Shown one piece after another: positions 1 through 10,372 of a stretch of DNA of 64,000 nt. The position numbers and the translations under genes are program-made. The DNA comes from Apostichopus japonicus (lineage: Eukaryota > Echinodermata > Holothuroidea > Aspidochirotida > Stichopodidae): NCBI RefSeq assembly GCF_037975245.1, contig NC_092580.1, positions 18,650,501-18,714,500 of the forward strand. Reading direction: 5' to 3'. Position 1 is the first letter of the stretch. Every line of letters starts with the position of its first letter. A model generated the notes under the pieces. The model made no database searches. It was not told the DNA's origin and saw nothing but the letters and a program-made list of their open reading frames with translations.

Positions 1-62
1 ATATATATATGTATATATAAATATATATTTATGTATATATATATAAATATATATATATATAT
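1..62. repeat. (TA)n-rich simple repeat
   Basis: Alternating TA with GTATATA and AAATATA interruptions. It gives spurious tyrosine/isoleucine frames and is not coding. Confidence 0.9.
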
Positions 63-1047
63 CTGCAGCCTTATTTTCAATGAAATGCATCATATATTAT
101 TAATGCAGCTTATTTATTATTCCCACCCATCCATATCTATACACGTACATGCATTGCATACATACATACACTCACGCATGCACACATGCATACACCATGG
201 AGGGAAAACTGTTTTTACCTCCATTTTACCTGGGTTTTTTTACCTGTTTTTGACCTCCATGCATACACATACTGGTAGGTATATAAATGATCCTATTCGC
301 CAAACACACTGTTTTCTTTATTTACAACTATAGTTCTAATTAAAGGCTAAGGCCATGGCATGTCGTCAACTTAAAAAACGTTAACCTTCATTTCCTGTGT
401 GAGAGAACGCAACGTGATAGGAATGATTACGTAATATCATCTTTCATCGGCCCTCTCGATGTTGACCGCAAACGTGGAGATGTTCAACCAGACTTTGTTG
501 TCTTTTTTCTACCACAAACATCCGCACTATTATTTGATATCGTAAATTTTCACTGTCGTAGTTGCATACACATACGTATACGTTTGTTAGACCAGGGAGT
601 TGTTCAGACCACCAACGTATTTGTACCCTGACAAGGTTAGACTGCTCATGTACGGATGCACCAAACGCAAAATCGTAGAGCCGAAGTTGCGAAAAAGTTC
701 GAAACGCCTAAATAATAATTTTATAAAATGACGAGACCAAGAAATTGGTGTGTCGCAGAGGAAGACTCAAGATTTTTCTTTTTTCGGACTTGTCCGAAGT
801 CTACTTTTGGAACCAAAGAGCCCTTGTCAACAATTACATGAAGATTCGAAATATACCGCCGATCCCAAACAGCATTAAGGTGAGGAAAATTTTTGGACTT
901 ATTTCCGTATAATGAAATATATTTTGTGTTAAGAATAACCAAGTGGAGTTTTTGGTTCTTGCATGTATATGGGTATGCTTTTAAAATAAATTGAAAGTGC
1001 ATAGCCAATCGCCCCAAATCATAGCACGCTAAAATTGCTAGGCGTTT
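63..1047. other. No recognisable feature
   Basis: AT-rich sequence with short open frames on both strands. I see no domain motif, convincing exon, RNA gene or transposon end. A CATA-rich patch near 160-190 is simple sequence. Confidence 0.5.
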
Positions 1048-1055
1048 TCAAAAAG

Positions 1056-1425
1056 CAGTGGCGTAGGAAGGTACTTTTGAGTGGGGGGGGGCTGAAGACT
1101 GATGGCCGGCCTGGGGTAGGGGTCTAAGGAGAGGGGGTGTCCCCCTCCCCTTTGGAATTTTTTGCATTTCCAGGTAGCCTCAGATGCAATTTGGTGCAAT
1201 ATAGCACACTTCAACACCTACTCCATTTTGTAAACTTAATTTTGTATTTTCACCAGGCCTTAGATGCAATTTGGTGCTCCAAATGAGATTTTTTTCTCAT
1301 TTGGAAATGAAAAAGGGGTTTTCTGACTTGCGAAGCGGGGGGGGGCGGAATGATACTTCCGCCCCTCCACATTTTTCACTGGGGGAGGTGGCCCCCCCCC
1401 CAGCCCCACGGTTCCTACGCCCTTG
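1056..1425 (+). mobile_element. hAT-type MITE, copy A
   Basis: 370-bp non-autonomous element with imperfect terminal inverted repeats (CAGTGGCGTAGGAA and TTCCTACGCCCTTG). The body holds G-runs, the block CTGAAGACTGATGGCCGGCC and the block CTCATTTGGAAATGAAAAAG. The same sequence recurs at 3930-4298 and, inverted, at 25200-25575. Open frames in it are compositional accidents of the G and C runs. It is probably moved by a hAT transposase acting in trans. Confidence 0.85.
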
Positions 1426-1431
1426 CGGAAA

Positions 1432-1926
1432 TGAACAAGCGCTTCTCCACAGAAAACTGCCAGATCATGAGAGGGATCCAATCACTGAATCCAGAGAGTA
1501 TATAAGGATTTCCTCTCGATGGAAAGCGTCGAACAGTTTGGCCAAGTTTTCGATGCGAGCATGGAAGACCTCAAACACGAGGTTCCGCAAGCACAGAGAC
1601 TCCTCCAGCGCTAGTTCGCTAACACGGGAGAGACGCCACCACCCAACCTTCTGTCGCTGACATCGTTTCTGGAGCCATATAATGATGTCTTTGCAGAGCT
1701 GTTACGCCTTTGTAAAATTGCCATTGCGATTCCGGTATTGAGTGCTGGATGCGAGCGCAGCTTCTCAACATTGAAGCTCGTCAAAACCTATATGCGGAAC
1801 ACAATGTCAGACACTCGCCTTAGTGATCTCGGAGTTTTACATATCGAAAGGGAACTGTCCGAGGGGATCAATTTGGACGAATTCGTCGCAGACAGTCATC
1901 AGAATAGGCGAATTAACCTTCGCTAA
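1432..1926 (+). pseudogene. hAT transposase C-terminal remnant (dimerisation domain)
   Basis: The intact part (from about 1681 to the TAA at 1924-1926) reads through a hATC dimerisation domain. It includes SAGCERSFSTLKLVKTY and a DTRLSDLGVLHIE stretch, the hallmark C-terminus of hAT transposases of the zinc-finger-MYM-1-like group. The preceding about 250 bp reads as the rest of the C-terminal region but has an in-frame TAG near 1610 and an apparent frameshift near 1498. The DNA-binding zinc finger and most of the catalytic core are absent. It starts a few bases after MITE copy A, so the MITE may have landed in, or recombined with, an autonomous relative. Non-functional as it stands. Confidence 0.8.
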
Positions 1927-2349
1927 ACTGTTTGAGTGAGCCCTAGACAGTGCAAAAGAAGGGCCCGAAGGGGGAATGATAACATCTTTTGTTGATTGGG
2001 GAGGGGGGGGGGTGGTTACACTCCCAGGCCAGTCAGATATCATGCTGATCATCTTTGAATACTGACAGAAAGAGCATAGTCTATTCAGATTTTAAAGAGA
2101 ACTATCGATGACTTTTTCAGTGATCTGTTTTATCGTTAATAATACCTATGTGGAAATAACATAAAACGTCAGCTAACTAGAGTGACCATCTGTGCCCTAC
2201 ATTGCTGACACAATACCCGATTTGCCACAGATTGTCATGCAAACTGTTTGGTATGTCTTTTGTACTAGCTTAGTCTGCCCCACCAATCAGACCCTTCGCC
2301 CCCTCCCTTTGCCCCCCCCCCCAGATGAAAAAGTCTGGCTACGCCACTG
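1927..2349 (+). mobile_element. 3' end of a hAT element with terminal inverted repeat
   Basis: Downstream of the transposase stop the sequence carries long G and C runs and ends CTGGCTACGCCACTG (2335-2349). This is the inverse complement of the CAGTGGCGTAG start used by hAT elements here. It is probably the native right end of the element that encoded the transposase remnant. The next 8 bases (aagcacgc) are not repeated at 1048-1055, so the matching left end is not the one at 1056. Confidence 0.55.
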
Positions 2350-2867
2350 AAGCACGCACAGCGTAAGTAAATTAATGATTATGTTAATTCATGAAAATAC
2401 GATAAATCTTTCAATAGTGCAATCGTTAACTTGTCTGTGCTTGTTGATTAGTCACTATGGCTTATATACATTCTCGTTAAAGTTTGAAATGCAATGCAGA
2501 TACGGTCATAAGCAATGTATTTCATATATTTTCCGAACACATTTGACAGTTCATGAAATGTCATTAAAAGTTGCACGTCGTGCAATTTTTAAACATTGTT
2601 ATAGTTTTATAAACCTTTTTACACTTTCCTTATTTATCCAAGTGAACCAAAAACGGATACTGGCTATTAAATTTATTTATATTATATTAATATCATTATA
2701 ATTGCTTTTATGAAGAACACTGATTTGTGTACCATTCCGCTTTGAGGAAATACAGACAATTTTCAGATACATTTCTTTAGAGCAATCATTTGCATGTTTA
2801 TGTGTTTGTGTTAGAAAGCAAGGCACATCCTGTTGTGAATTCATCTCATAGTTTACCTTTCTTGCAG

Positions 2868-2939
2868 TGAACTACAAACTAATAAGCTGCGTGTTCTTTC
2901 CCCTGATGTGTTTGCACGTTTACCTAACCTGGAAACTTT
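2868..2939 (+). CDS. Leucine-rich-repeat exon (one 24-residue repeat)
   Basis: A 72-nt exon lies between an acceptor (tttcttgcag) and a donor (gtaagt). Read in phase 2 on both sides it gives ELQTNKLRVLSPDVFARLPN followed by LET. This is the LxxNxLxxLxxxxFxxLxxL pattern of one extracellular LRR. Symmetrical 72-nt phase-2 exons, one per repeat, are typical of LRR receptors such as the glycoprotein-hormone/relaxin receptor family and of many LRR cell-surface proteins. No further copy of this 72-nt exon is visible in the window, so it is a fragment of a larger gene or a captured piece. It sits inside the hAT-bounded composite 1048-4306. Which LRR family it belongs to cannot be told from one repeat. 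Confidence 0.6.
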
Positions 2940-3773
2940 GTAAGTAATACGTATGTTAACAAACTAAATATACATAAATACTTATAGGAACAATGGAGAT
3001 AAAGAGGCCTATACGGGTCCACAAAATATAAAGAGTTTGACTTTTAAATCAATCAGGATCTTCCTTTAGAGGCAAAGTGGTCAATGCAATTGCAGAGCTA
3101 CATCAAACCAGTAACAAACCTAGACATGTCCTTCTGGAGCTTCATCAGCGGCTATACTTAGTTGTTGTTGTTTTTTCTTCTGATATTTCGTTTCTGTATA
3201 ATCCCTAAACTATCTCCCTTGAATTGTCAAATATTTGGCTGCATTCCTTGTAAGCCGGATACAGCTTTGCAATTCTCACATATCTATTTATTATTACATA
3301 TCAAATATAAGGAAGTATTAATCATTTCCGTGACGTGATTCAATTCGCAATCCCGTTGCTAGAAGCTAATGTTATTTTACTCAGTCGCAGAACGGTCCAA
3401 CATACCAAAGCATAAAGTTACCTCAAACAAAGTAATTCATTTTGTGCGTTCATACTGCGAAATCCTGTATTTGAATGTTTGTCAACAAAAGGTCACTCAT
3501 AGATTTAGACATTTTTTTTAACAACAATAATATTTAATTTTTCAACAAATGGAGTCTTTTTTACAATAAGGGTGCACTTTTGAGGGTAACGTGCTCCTTG
3601 TGCACCCCCTCCCCTCCTCGCTTCTACCGCCTCTGTATGTGTCTTAACAAAACCGGTGGGTGTGTTAAGAACAACTCCTAGATCATATATAGAATGCCAA
3701 ATCAAAGGTGCACAGTCAATCGCTTCAAATGGAGTAATAACATGTTTGAGGTCGCTTTACGTTTGCATTACAG

Positions 3774-3880
3774 ATATAAATAATTTGCTTTCTCTTTCTT
3801 TGTTGGAGGCGATTGGACCACAACCAACTCCAGTCACTTTCTTCCAACATCTTCGAAAACTTAACAAACTTGAAATACTT
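3774..3880 (+). CDS. Probable second LRR-type exon
   Basis: An acceptor (tgcattacag) and a donor (gtaagt) bound 107 nt that are open in one frame. The frame reads DINNLLSLSL, then a linker, then FFQHLRKLNKLEIL. The NNLLSLSL start and the FxxLxKLxKLEIL end match an LRR with an insertion of about 12 residues. The entry phase (two bases needed) does not match the exit phase of the exon at 2868-2939 (one base needed). The two are therefore not directly spliced, or the locus is decayed. Same strand, about 830 bp downstream. Confidence 0.4.
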
Positions 3881-3929
3881 GTAAGTACATTCCATCAGCA
3901 TAATATGTAGTTGATGTTACCATAGCTCT

Positions 3930-4298
3930 CAGTGGCGTAGGAAGGTACTTTTGAGTGGGGGGGGGGGGCTGAAGACTGATGGCCGGCCTGGGGGGGTCTC
4001 AGGGGAGGGGGTGTCCCCCTCCCCTTTGGATTTTTTTTGCATTTCCAGGTGGCCTCAGATGCAATTTGGTGCAATATAGCACACTTCAACTCTCACTCCA
4101 TTTTGTAAAGAATTTTGCATTTTCACCTGGCCTTAAATGCAATTTGGTGCTCCAAATGAGATTTTTTTCTCATTTGGAAATGAAAAAGGGGTTTTCTGAC
4201 TTGCGGAGCGGGGGGCGGAATGATACTTCCGCCCCCCCATATTTTTCACTGGGGGGGGGGGGGCTGGCGCCCCTCAGCCCCCGGTTCCTACGCCCTTG
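3930..4298 (+). mobile_element. hAT-type MITE, copy B
   Basis: 369 bp closely similar to 1056-1425 in the same orientation, with the same ends. Its right flank TCAAAAAG equals the left flank of copy A; its left flank (atagctct) is unrelated. Confidence 0.85.
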
Positions 4299-4306
4299 TC
4301 AAAAAG

Positions 4307-5057
4307 TACTTTCCTGGAAGCATTCACTCTCCATTTGTTCTCAAATATTCTAAATGAACACCCAAAGCCATTCTTACCAAGGAAGTGATACTTCCCATGT
4401 TCGTACACTACTTGCAAGTACAACTTTCTCAGACAAATTATTCCATAACCCTCTGAGAATAAAAAGGAGTTTTGACAAATATATGGTACTTATAACTTCT
4501 GTAGTTTAAGACATTGATCTCTGGTAATTCTGCTTGGCAAACCTGAAAACAAGGTCAGTGAAGGATAAAATGTCTAAACCATACCATTCTTGAAAACCCG
4601 AATCAAGTCACCGCGTAATTAACCGACCTATAACCTCCATTGTGGTGGGTTAACTGTCAGAATGCACATTATCAGTGTTTTTTATCTTCATGCAGAACTG
4701 ACATCAACAGTGAATACTATTGTTCTCTGACTCGAGTCAAAGGACGCTTGAACCGCAGTGTGCTAATGTAACTGCCAAGCGTAACTTATTTGTGATTGCA
4801 GGTGTCCAACCGCAGTGTAGACAAGCATTTAACGTTATACATTGAATTCGAACTTCTTCATGATCTGTCGTCATATTTTGTGTATTACTATTTTTAAGTT
4901 GTTCATGCAAACACATAATGAACACCCTATACATTGCTCTAGCCTGACTTTCAAGAAAAAACCGTCGGTGTCATGTAGTGTGGCTTGTCTACAACCCAAA
5001 CTGATTAGAAAAGATATTTCAATCAATTCTGACTTGATTGTGAGTGAAAAAATGCTA
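4307..5057. other. No firmly supported feature
   Basis: A possible acceptor (tcttcatgcag, ending near 4696) is followed by about 24 open codons ending in TAA. It could be a last exon of the LRR locus, but no motif supports this. Confidence 0.35.
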
Positions 5058-6369
5058 CTTGAAGCCAGTGGCGTCACCAGACTTTTCAGTCTGGGGGGGC
5101 ACAGGGGGGGCACCAGCATTTGATGGGGGGGCACTTAGGTGGATACGGATCAACGTCCTGGGAGGGGTCTAAGGGGAGGGGGGTTCCCCTCCAGGCGCGG
5201 CGGAACGGGAAAATTATTGGGGGGGACTAATGTGTAGAGACTATCTAAGCGGAGCGCCACCATCGGTTGGCGCGGAGCGTACAAGAAAATTTTGGGTTTT
5301 TCAAACCCCCAGATGGCCGGAAACGGCACTTCCCGAGTGTTTTATGCTGCGAATACCTAGCCCTAAAATATGGGTCTCAAGCCTGCAATTTCTCAGATTG
5401 CAAGCCCCCAAGCCCTCCCCCCCGGTTCCGCCGCCACTGCCCCCCTCCCCTTTGGAAAATTTTCGCATACGGAGGATGGGCTAGATGCAAAATGCTGCCA
5501 CATTTGATGCTAAATTCGATCTGAAGATATCTCCAGAAATTGCTATTTTTGAGGGTAATGATTTTAACAAGGCGCAGAATTTTGCGGAGGATATGAACCA
5601 CATGCTGTCGATATTATGCCTAACCCTATCAATAGAACCTACATTTGTTGAATTAATGTGTGCATGACCCCGACTCCTTTCTTGTCCTTCTCGTTTTCGC
5701 CCATTATCTATTAAGATGTAACAGGTTCCAGCATCGTTATTGGCTCCTATCAGGGATCACCATGCAATCCAAAGTTTTATCACACATCGAGTATGGCTCA
5801 GTATGCAGGTGTGAACATTCGCCATTTGTTCCTACAAGCATCTGACCTCAAATGACCTCTGCACCCCTTACACAACAGGGTTAATATATGGGTCCACAAA
5901 TATAGGCAAGTATGGTGCCTGCGGACCCTCACATTCTCACATTTCGTCAGCTCCTAACCTGTCAACCTCAGACCAAGGCAACATATTGCAGTACCCTCCC
6001 TTCTCACAGTCATGTAGCTCGCGAAGCGGACTTGTATATCCGCTGGTATGGCGTGAGCACTGACACATTCAATGTAAATATCGACACCTGTTGTGATGGC
6101 GCGGGTTACGACTTCGATACCCGACGTTCAAGGATAAACTTGTTAATTTTTTCGCAGCTCATTTGAAGAAAATACTAATTACTGTGCTTCTTTGTCCTTA
6201 TGAAAAACCAACTCAGATGATGGGAGTTGAATATAACAAAATATATATATATTTTTTTACCAACCCAAATCTCAGATGGGGGGGCACCCGGGGGGGGGCA
6301 CTAGGTTTTCCAGGGGGGCACGTGCCCCCCCTGCCCCCCCCCCCCCTTGGCGACGCCACTGCTTGAAGC
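5058..6369. mobile_element. Non-autonomous hAT element with perfect 8-bp TSD
   Basis: CAGTGGCGTCACCAG starts at 5066 and TTGGCGACGCCACTG ends at 6361, giving inverted ends that differ only at an inner base. CTTGAAGC flanks both sides exactly (5058-5065 and 6362-6369). This is a clear hAT insertion of 1.3 kb. Subterminal regions are long runs of G (left) and C (right). No transposase is recognisable; the interior is AT-rich with no coding motif. A second MITE is nested at 5192-5439. Confidence 0.85.
5192..5439. mobile_element. Nested hAT-like MITE
   Basis: A 248-bp unit with inverted ends CAGGCGCGGCGGAAC and GGTTCCGCCGCCACTG lies inside the G-rich left arm of the 5066-6361 element. The flanks ttcccctc and cccccctc are similar but not identical, so the TSD is only suggested. 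Confidence 0.5.
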
Positions 6370-6796
6370 AAGTGCAATAACAAGCAACGCTGACAGCCAT
6401 TTAACAAGTCAACGAGTGACACTCCTGACGGTTTCTACTGTACTACAATCTGTTTCTGTGATATTTTCCGACGAACAAGAAAACGGCGACTACAGTCGCG
6501 TAGTAACATACAAGTGCTACCTCCTTAAGCTTATATTATGTACGTACGTGAATTTGACAGAAAACTTGAGGGTCAAAGGTGAAAAAGTGAAGTACACTAC
6601 ATGATGCGAGTTAGTATTAAACGTTAGGCCTACTTCAAGTTGATTCAATGACTAGGATATACCGGCATTTTAAATTTATTATTCCTCTCGACAATTTACG
6701 GTACAATTAAAGGCAGGAGCCCAGGAAGTTATTGACCAAGCGATTTTGCCAATTTTTTGACAAGTTCGGTTCGTTGTAATACGCCTCAAATAGGCG
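6370..6796. other. No recognisable feature
   Basis: AT-rich sequence between a hAT element and a SINE; no gene-like signal seen. Confidence 0.5.
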
Positions 6797-7045
6797 GAGT
6801 GTATAGCCTAGTGGTTAACGCCGGCGTCTCCCAGTCATGAGATCCCCGGTTCGATTCCCCGCCGACAGCAATGTGTGTCGTCTGGCAAGGGTGTTGTTCA
6901 ATAACAACTTCCTGACATAGACGTTAAATGAATGTGTGCCGAGAGATTGGCTTCGGTCAGCTTGCGAGTCTATAAGCCTCCATGGCTTCTTTCGCGAGTT
7001 CCTGCTTGCGGGAAGATCACATATACATACATACATACAAATAGA
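6797..7045 (+). mobile_element. tRNA-derived SINE with (CATA)n tail
   Basis: The head has RNA polymerase III internal promoter boxes: A box TAGCCTAGTGG (6804-6814) and B box GGTTCGATTCC (6848-6858), spaced as in a tRNA. A tRNA-unrelated body of about 150 bp follows and ends in an (ATAC)n simple repeat (about 7021-7040). There is no paired acceptor stem around the head, so it is not a functional tRNA. Such SINEs move using the enzymes of a partner LINE. Confidence 0.75.
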
Positions 7046-7619
7046 ACTTAGAAGAAAAGGGGCCTCTACGGGCTCTAACTTAGGCCCTAGGTAGCGTGCA
7101 CACTATTTCTAGACTGAAGTCTGTGTAGGCTAGGTCACAACATCAAAGGTGAGTCCTAATTTCGTGCAGCTATTTGATTAATTCGATTGATGCTTCACGT
7201 TCCTTAACCTTCAGCTTTCATTTAAAACAAAAACGTGTGTCTTTGTTGTTTGCACCTACAAATCTGTTAAAATGTCGTAGAAAATAACATTGTCACGTCC
7301 AACTCCAACTTAGCAAGAGCTAGGCCGTAAGCCTATTTAATCAGTGAAGCCAGGATAGTGTTAACATATCAACATTGTTAAAACGTGAAGTGCTCCTAAA
7401 TCCTAATTTCGTTCCTGTTGTCGGCTACTCCAAAATCCTAAAATTTTATGGCAACTATATAATTAGTTTTGAATCAATATAATATAGTAACAAGGAATAT
7501 TATTGCTTCAGAGACTGACATGCACCAGTGCAGTAAAATGCTTACAGTCTTCAATTTCATGGGGGTGAAAGCCTCATGTGTACCCCTTCTCCCCTCTGGG
7601 TCAGACATTGGGCCAAGAT
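7046..7619. other. No recognisable feature
   Basis: AT-rich. A donor-like site (AAAGgtgagt near 7147) could end an upstream exon of the plus-strand gene at 12.35 kb, but no open motif supports it. Confidence 0.4.
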
Positions 7620-7639
7620 TGCACTGAAAACTTAAATTG

Positions 7640-7992
7640 GTTCACCGACTAACATAACGTTAGTCCATCTGGTGCCTCTCCCGACTAACATAGCCTTGGT
7701 CAGTTGCTATACCGACTAATTTATTCCTTAGTCGGTTGGATTTCTTAGTCGGTCATCTTAGTCCGTCAGCTTAGTCGATCAACAATTTCTTAGTCGGTAA
7801 ATGTATATTAGTCAGTTACATTAGTTGGTGACATTAGTCGGTCTTTACCGACTAATTTATATGAGCCACCGACTAGTTTATAGCAGGTTTTACATTAGTC
7901 AGGATGGTGCCTCTCCCGACTAACCTTTCTTAGTCCGTATCGACTGACTAGTTGCACCGACTAGATTCACTGAAAGAATTAAACCCGACTAG
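7640..7992. repeat. Left subterminal repeat array (CGACTAA/TTAGTCGG)
   Basis: Many copies of ACCGACTAA and its complement TTAGTCGGT, in both orientations and at irregular spacing. They are shared with 12000-12250 at the other end. In CACTA-type elements such repeats bind the transposase; here that role is inferred. Confidence 0.7.
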
Positions 7993-8636
7993 TTTCACTG
8001 ACTAGCATTACTGAAAGAAAAGAGAGAAGAAGAAACACAAATAATGTGTACGTTGGCAGTATTTATTTCTGATAAAACTTCTGTCTACAAAAGGCTGACT
8101 TTTGACAGATAGAGAAGAAATCACTGTAAATAAAATCTGAAAATCTGATTTTTTTTCCAACAAAGTTAAGACAAGTTAATGGATCAAACATGAATCGCAA
8201 AAGTATAGCACTGCACAATAATGCAAAGTTGAATCTTGGGCAAGGGTTCCTCATGACTTTCCTTTTAAAGTGGTACCCCAAATCGACACCAGTTAATTCT
8301 TCACGAACAAAGAGTGTTTCTCTTAACTACAAATGGCCTCCCACTTGTCTTCAGGAAGCCAAAATCTGCACCATTATTGACCTGTGAACAGAAAATATGA
8401 TATACGTGTAAGCACAGATACAGATATAGCACATGATAACTCACATTATCATAAACATACATTTACATTAAAATTTTATAACATATTGGGAGGTATACAT
8501 TTAAATCTAGGTCCCTCAAATTATAAGCCAGGAATAGCAGCTTTACCAAATTATTATTAGCTTTGCACAGCATAACACCAAGTTATTTCTCAAAGCTTAA
8601 TAATTATGTTAATCATGTTAATAATGATCCCAATAG

Positions 8637-10022
8637 ACCGGGATCCCAGAGGGTTTGGTTAGCTGGGAAGGTAACCAATTGCCTTGTACATCACAATGTT
8701 CACAGTGCATTCCTGCATATGAAACCAGACGACTGGCAAACCGACTGTGGTGGGTGTGGCTGGGAGAGCAATTTTAAAGTCACCTGATAGCTAACCTAGA
8801 TCAGTTTTCATGGTAACACATCAAAGTAAGTACAATATGTCAGGTATGGCCCCAAGAGCAACAAATGGCCATTGCCAGTAATTATTGGTGGTGGGGTACC
8901 CCTGCCAATGATCTATATTTGACCCCTCAAGGCTGACCTAGGTCAGCTCATGAGGTAACCACTTGAAACCTACTGGAAAATGTTGGTTAGGGCTTCAGAT
9001 ACAACTGATGGGCATTGCCAGTAATTTTTACTGGTGGGGTACCCCTGCCAGTAGACCCCCAAAATGCCCATTCCCTCATTGACCTAGGTCAGCTCATGAG
9101 ATAACCAGTTGAAAAATTACTGGAAAATGATAGGTATCACTTCATATGTAAGGGATGGGCATTTCCAGTAATTTATATTAGTGGGGTACCCCTGCCAGTA
9201 GACCCCCAAAATGCCCATCCCCCATTGACCTAGATTAGCTCATGAGGTAACCAGTTGAAAACTACTGTAAAGTGATTGGCAGGACTCTATATATATGTAA
9301 GGGATGGGCATTTCCAGTAATTTATATTAGTGGGGTACCCCTGCCAGTAGACCCCCAAAAAGCCCCCCCCCCCTCATTGATCTAGGTCAGCTCATGATTT
9401 AACCAGTTGAAAACTACTGGAAAATTATTAACAGGATTCTATATGTAAGGGATGGGCGGACTCTGGCAGTGGTGGCCCACCAATATAAAATACTGGAAAT
9501 GCCCATCCTTACATATGAAGTGATACCTATCATTTTCCTGTAGGTTTCAACTGGTCAAATCATGAGCTCGCCTAGGTCAATGAGGGGATGGGCATATTGG
9601 GGGTCTACTGGCAGGGGTACCCCACCAATAAAAATTACTGGCAATGCCCATCCCTTGTATCTGAAGTCCTAACCAACATTTTCCAGGGTTTCAAGTGGTT
9701 ACCTCATGAGCTGACCTAGGTCAGCCGTGAGGGGTCAATTATAGATCACTGGCAGGGGTACCCCACCACCAATAATTACTGGCAATGGCCATTTGTTGCT
9801 CTTGGGGCCATACCTGACACATTGTTCTTACTTTGATGTGGTTACCATGAAAGCTGCTCTAGGTTAGCTATTAGGTGACTTTAAAATTGCTCTCCCAGCC
9901 ACATCCACCACAGTCGGTTTGCCAGTCGTCAGGTTTCATATACAGGAATGCATTGTGAACATTGTGATGTACCAGGCAATTGGTTACCTTCCCAGCTAAC
10001 CAAACCCTCTGGACTCCCGCTC
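8637..10022. repeat. 1.4-kb imperfect palindrome
   Basis: The left arm (from CCAGAGGGTTTGGTTAGC near 8646) reappears as its inverse complement in the right arm ending near CCAAACCCTCTGG (about 10000-10013). Matching blocks occur in mirrored order: the CTGGGAGAGCAATTTTAAAG block, the GGCCCCAAGAGCAACAAATG block and the GGGGTACCCCTGCC block. The centre lies between about 9459 and 9499. The left arm is longer because it holds extra tandem units. A transcript would fold into a very long hairpin. Confidence 0.85.
8868..9445. repeat. Tandem repeat of about 145 bp inside the palindrome's left arm
   Basis: The core GTGGGGTACCCCTGCCAGTA recurs with GGTACC near 8894, 9037, 9184 and 9333 (steps of about 143-149 bp). 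Each copy is followed by TTGACCTAGGTCAGCTCATG and an AACCAGTTGAAA block. The right palindrome arm carries fewer inverted copies. Confidence 0.8.
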
Positions 10023-10174
10023 TACAGATCAGTGAAAATTTGACCAAACTTATGAAGCTTGCACGTAAATGATAAACTAGACTGTTTTTTTTTTAAAACA
10101 GGTTATGAAAAGTATCTTAAATATCATTAAACAGTTGGGTACAATAGTTAAACTCACTCTTCCATCTTTTTTCT

Positions 10175-10372
10175 CTATGGTACTTGTTCCTTTGCTTTTT
10201 GGACTCTTGGATAAACTCTTTTGTTCTGCGAAGGGTACCAATATATCATCTTAAAACATGTCTTTAAGCCATATATAACACAGTTCTCCTCTTCTGTTGT
10301 TGCCTCCACACTGGTGTCGTACATCACAGGAAAGCTCACCCTTGACTTAGATATTTGGCTTTTCAATTCCTG
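10175..10372 (-). CDS. Possible exon inside the large element, unknown product
   Basis: On the minus strand a pyrimidine-rich acceptor (tttcttttttccag) leads at 10372 into about 65 open codons ending in TAG at 10175. The frame contains ELKSQISKSRVSFPVMYDT and a YWYPSQNKRVYPRVQKAKEQ stretch. Composition looks protein-like but no family is recognised. If real it would be the last exon of a gene carried by the element. Low confidence. Confidence 0.2.
   Translation of the reverse strand, partial: QELKSQISKSRVSFPVMYDTSVEATTEEENCVIYGLKTCFKMIYWYPSQNKRVYPRVQKAKEQVP

Larger units (their letters stand above)
1048..4306. mobile_element. Composite hAT-type element bounded by an 8-bp TSD
   Basis: TCAAAAAG occurs at 1048-1055, just left of a transposon end starting CAGTGGCGTAGGAA (1056), and again at 4299-4306, just right of the matching inverted end TTCCTACGCCCTTG (ending 4298). 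An 8-bp duplication next to CAGTGGCG-type ends is the hAT signature. The enclosed 3.24 kb is not one simple element. It has a complete MITE at each end in direct orientation, a hAT transposase remnant, another transposon end, and about 1.6 kb of other DNA with LRR exons. Either the composite moved as a unit, or later rearrangement between MITE copies produced the arrangement. The inner flanks of the two MITEs (cggaaatg and atagctct) do not match each other. Confidence 0.55.

Noticed and set aside
1260-1660. Protein-coding frames in the MITE copies (also 3895-4353 and 25402-25757)
   Set aside because: Pro/Gly-rich frames are produced by G/C runs and recur with the transposon; no coding constraint visible.
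6797-6870. Functional tRNA gene
   Set aside because: Followed by a SINE-like body and (CATA)n tail; acceptor ends do not pair.
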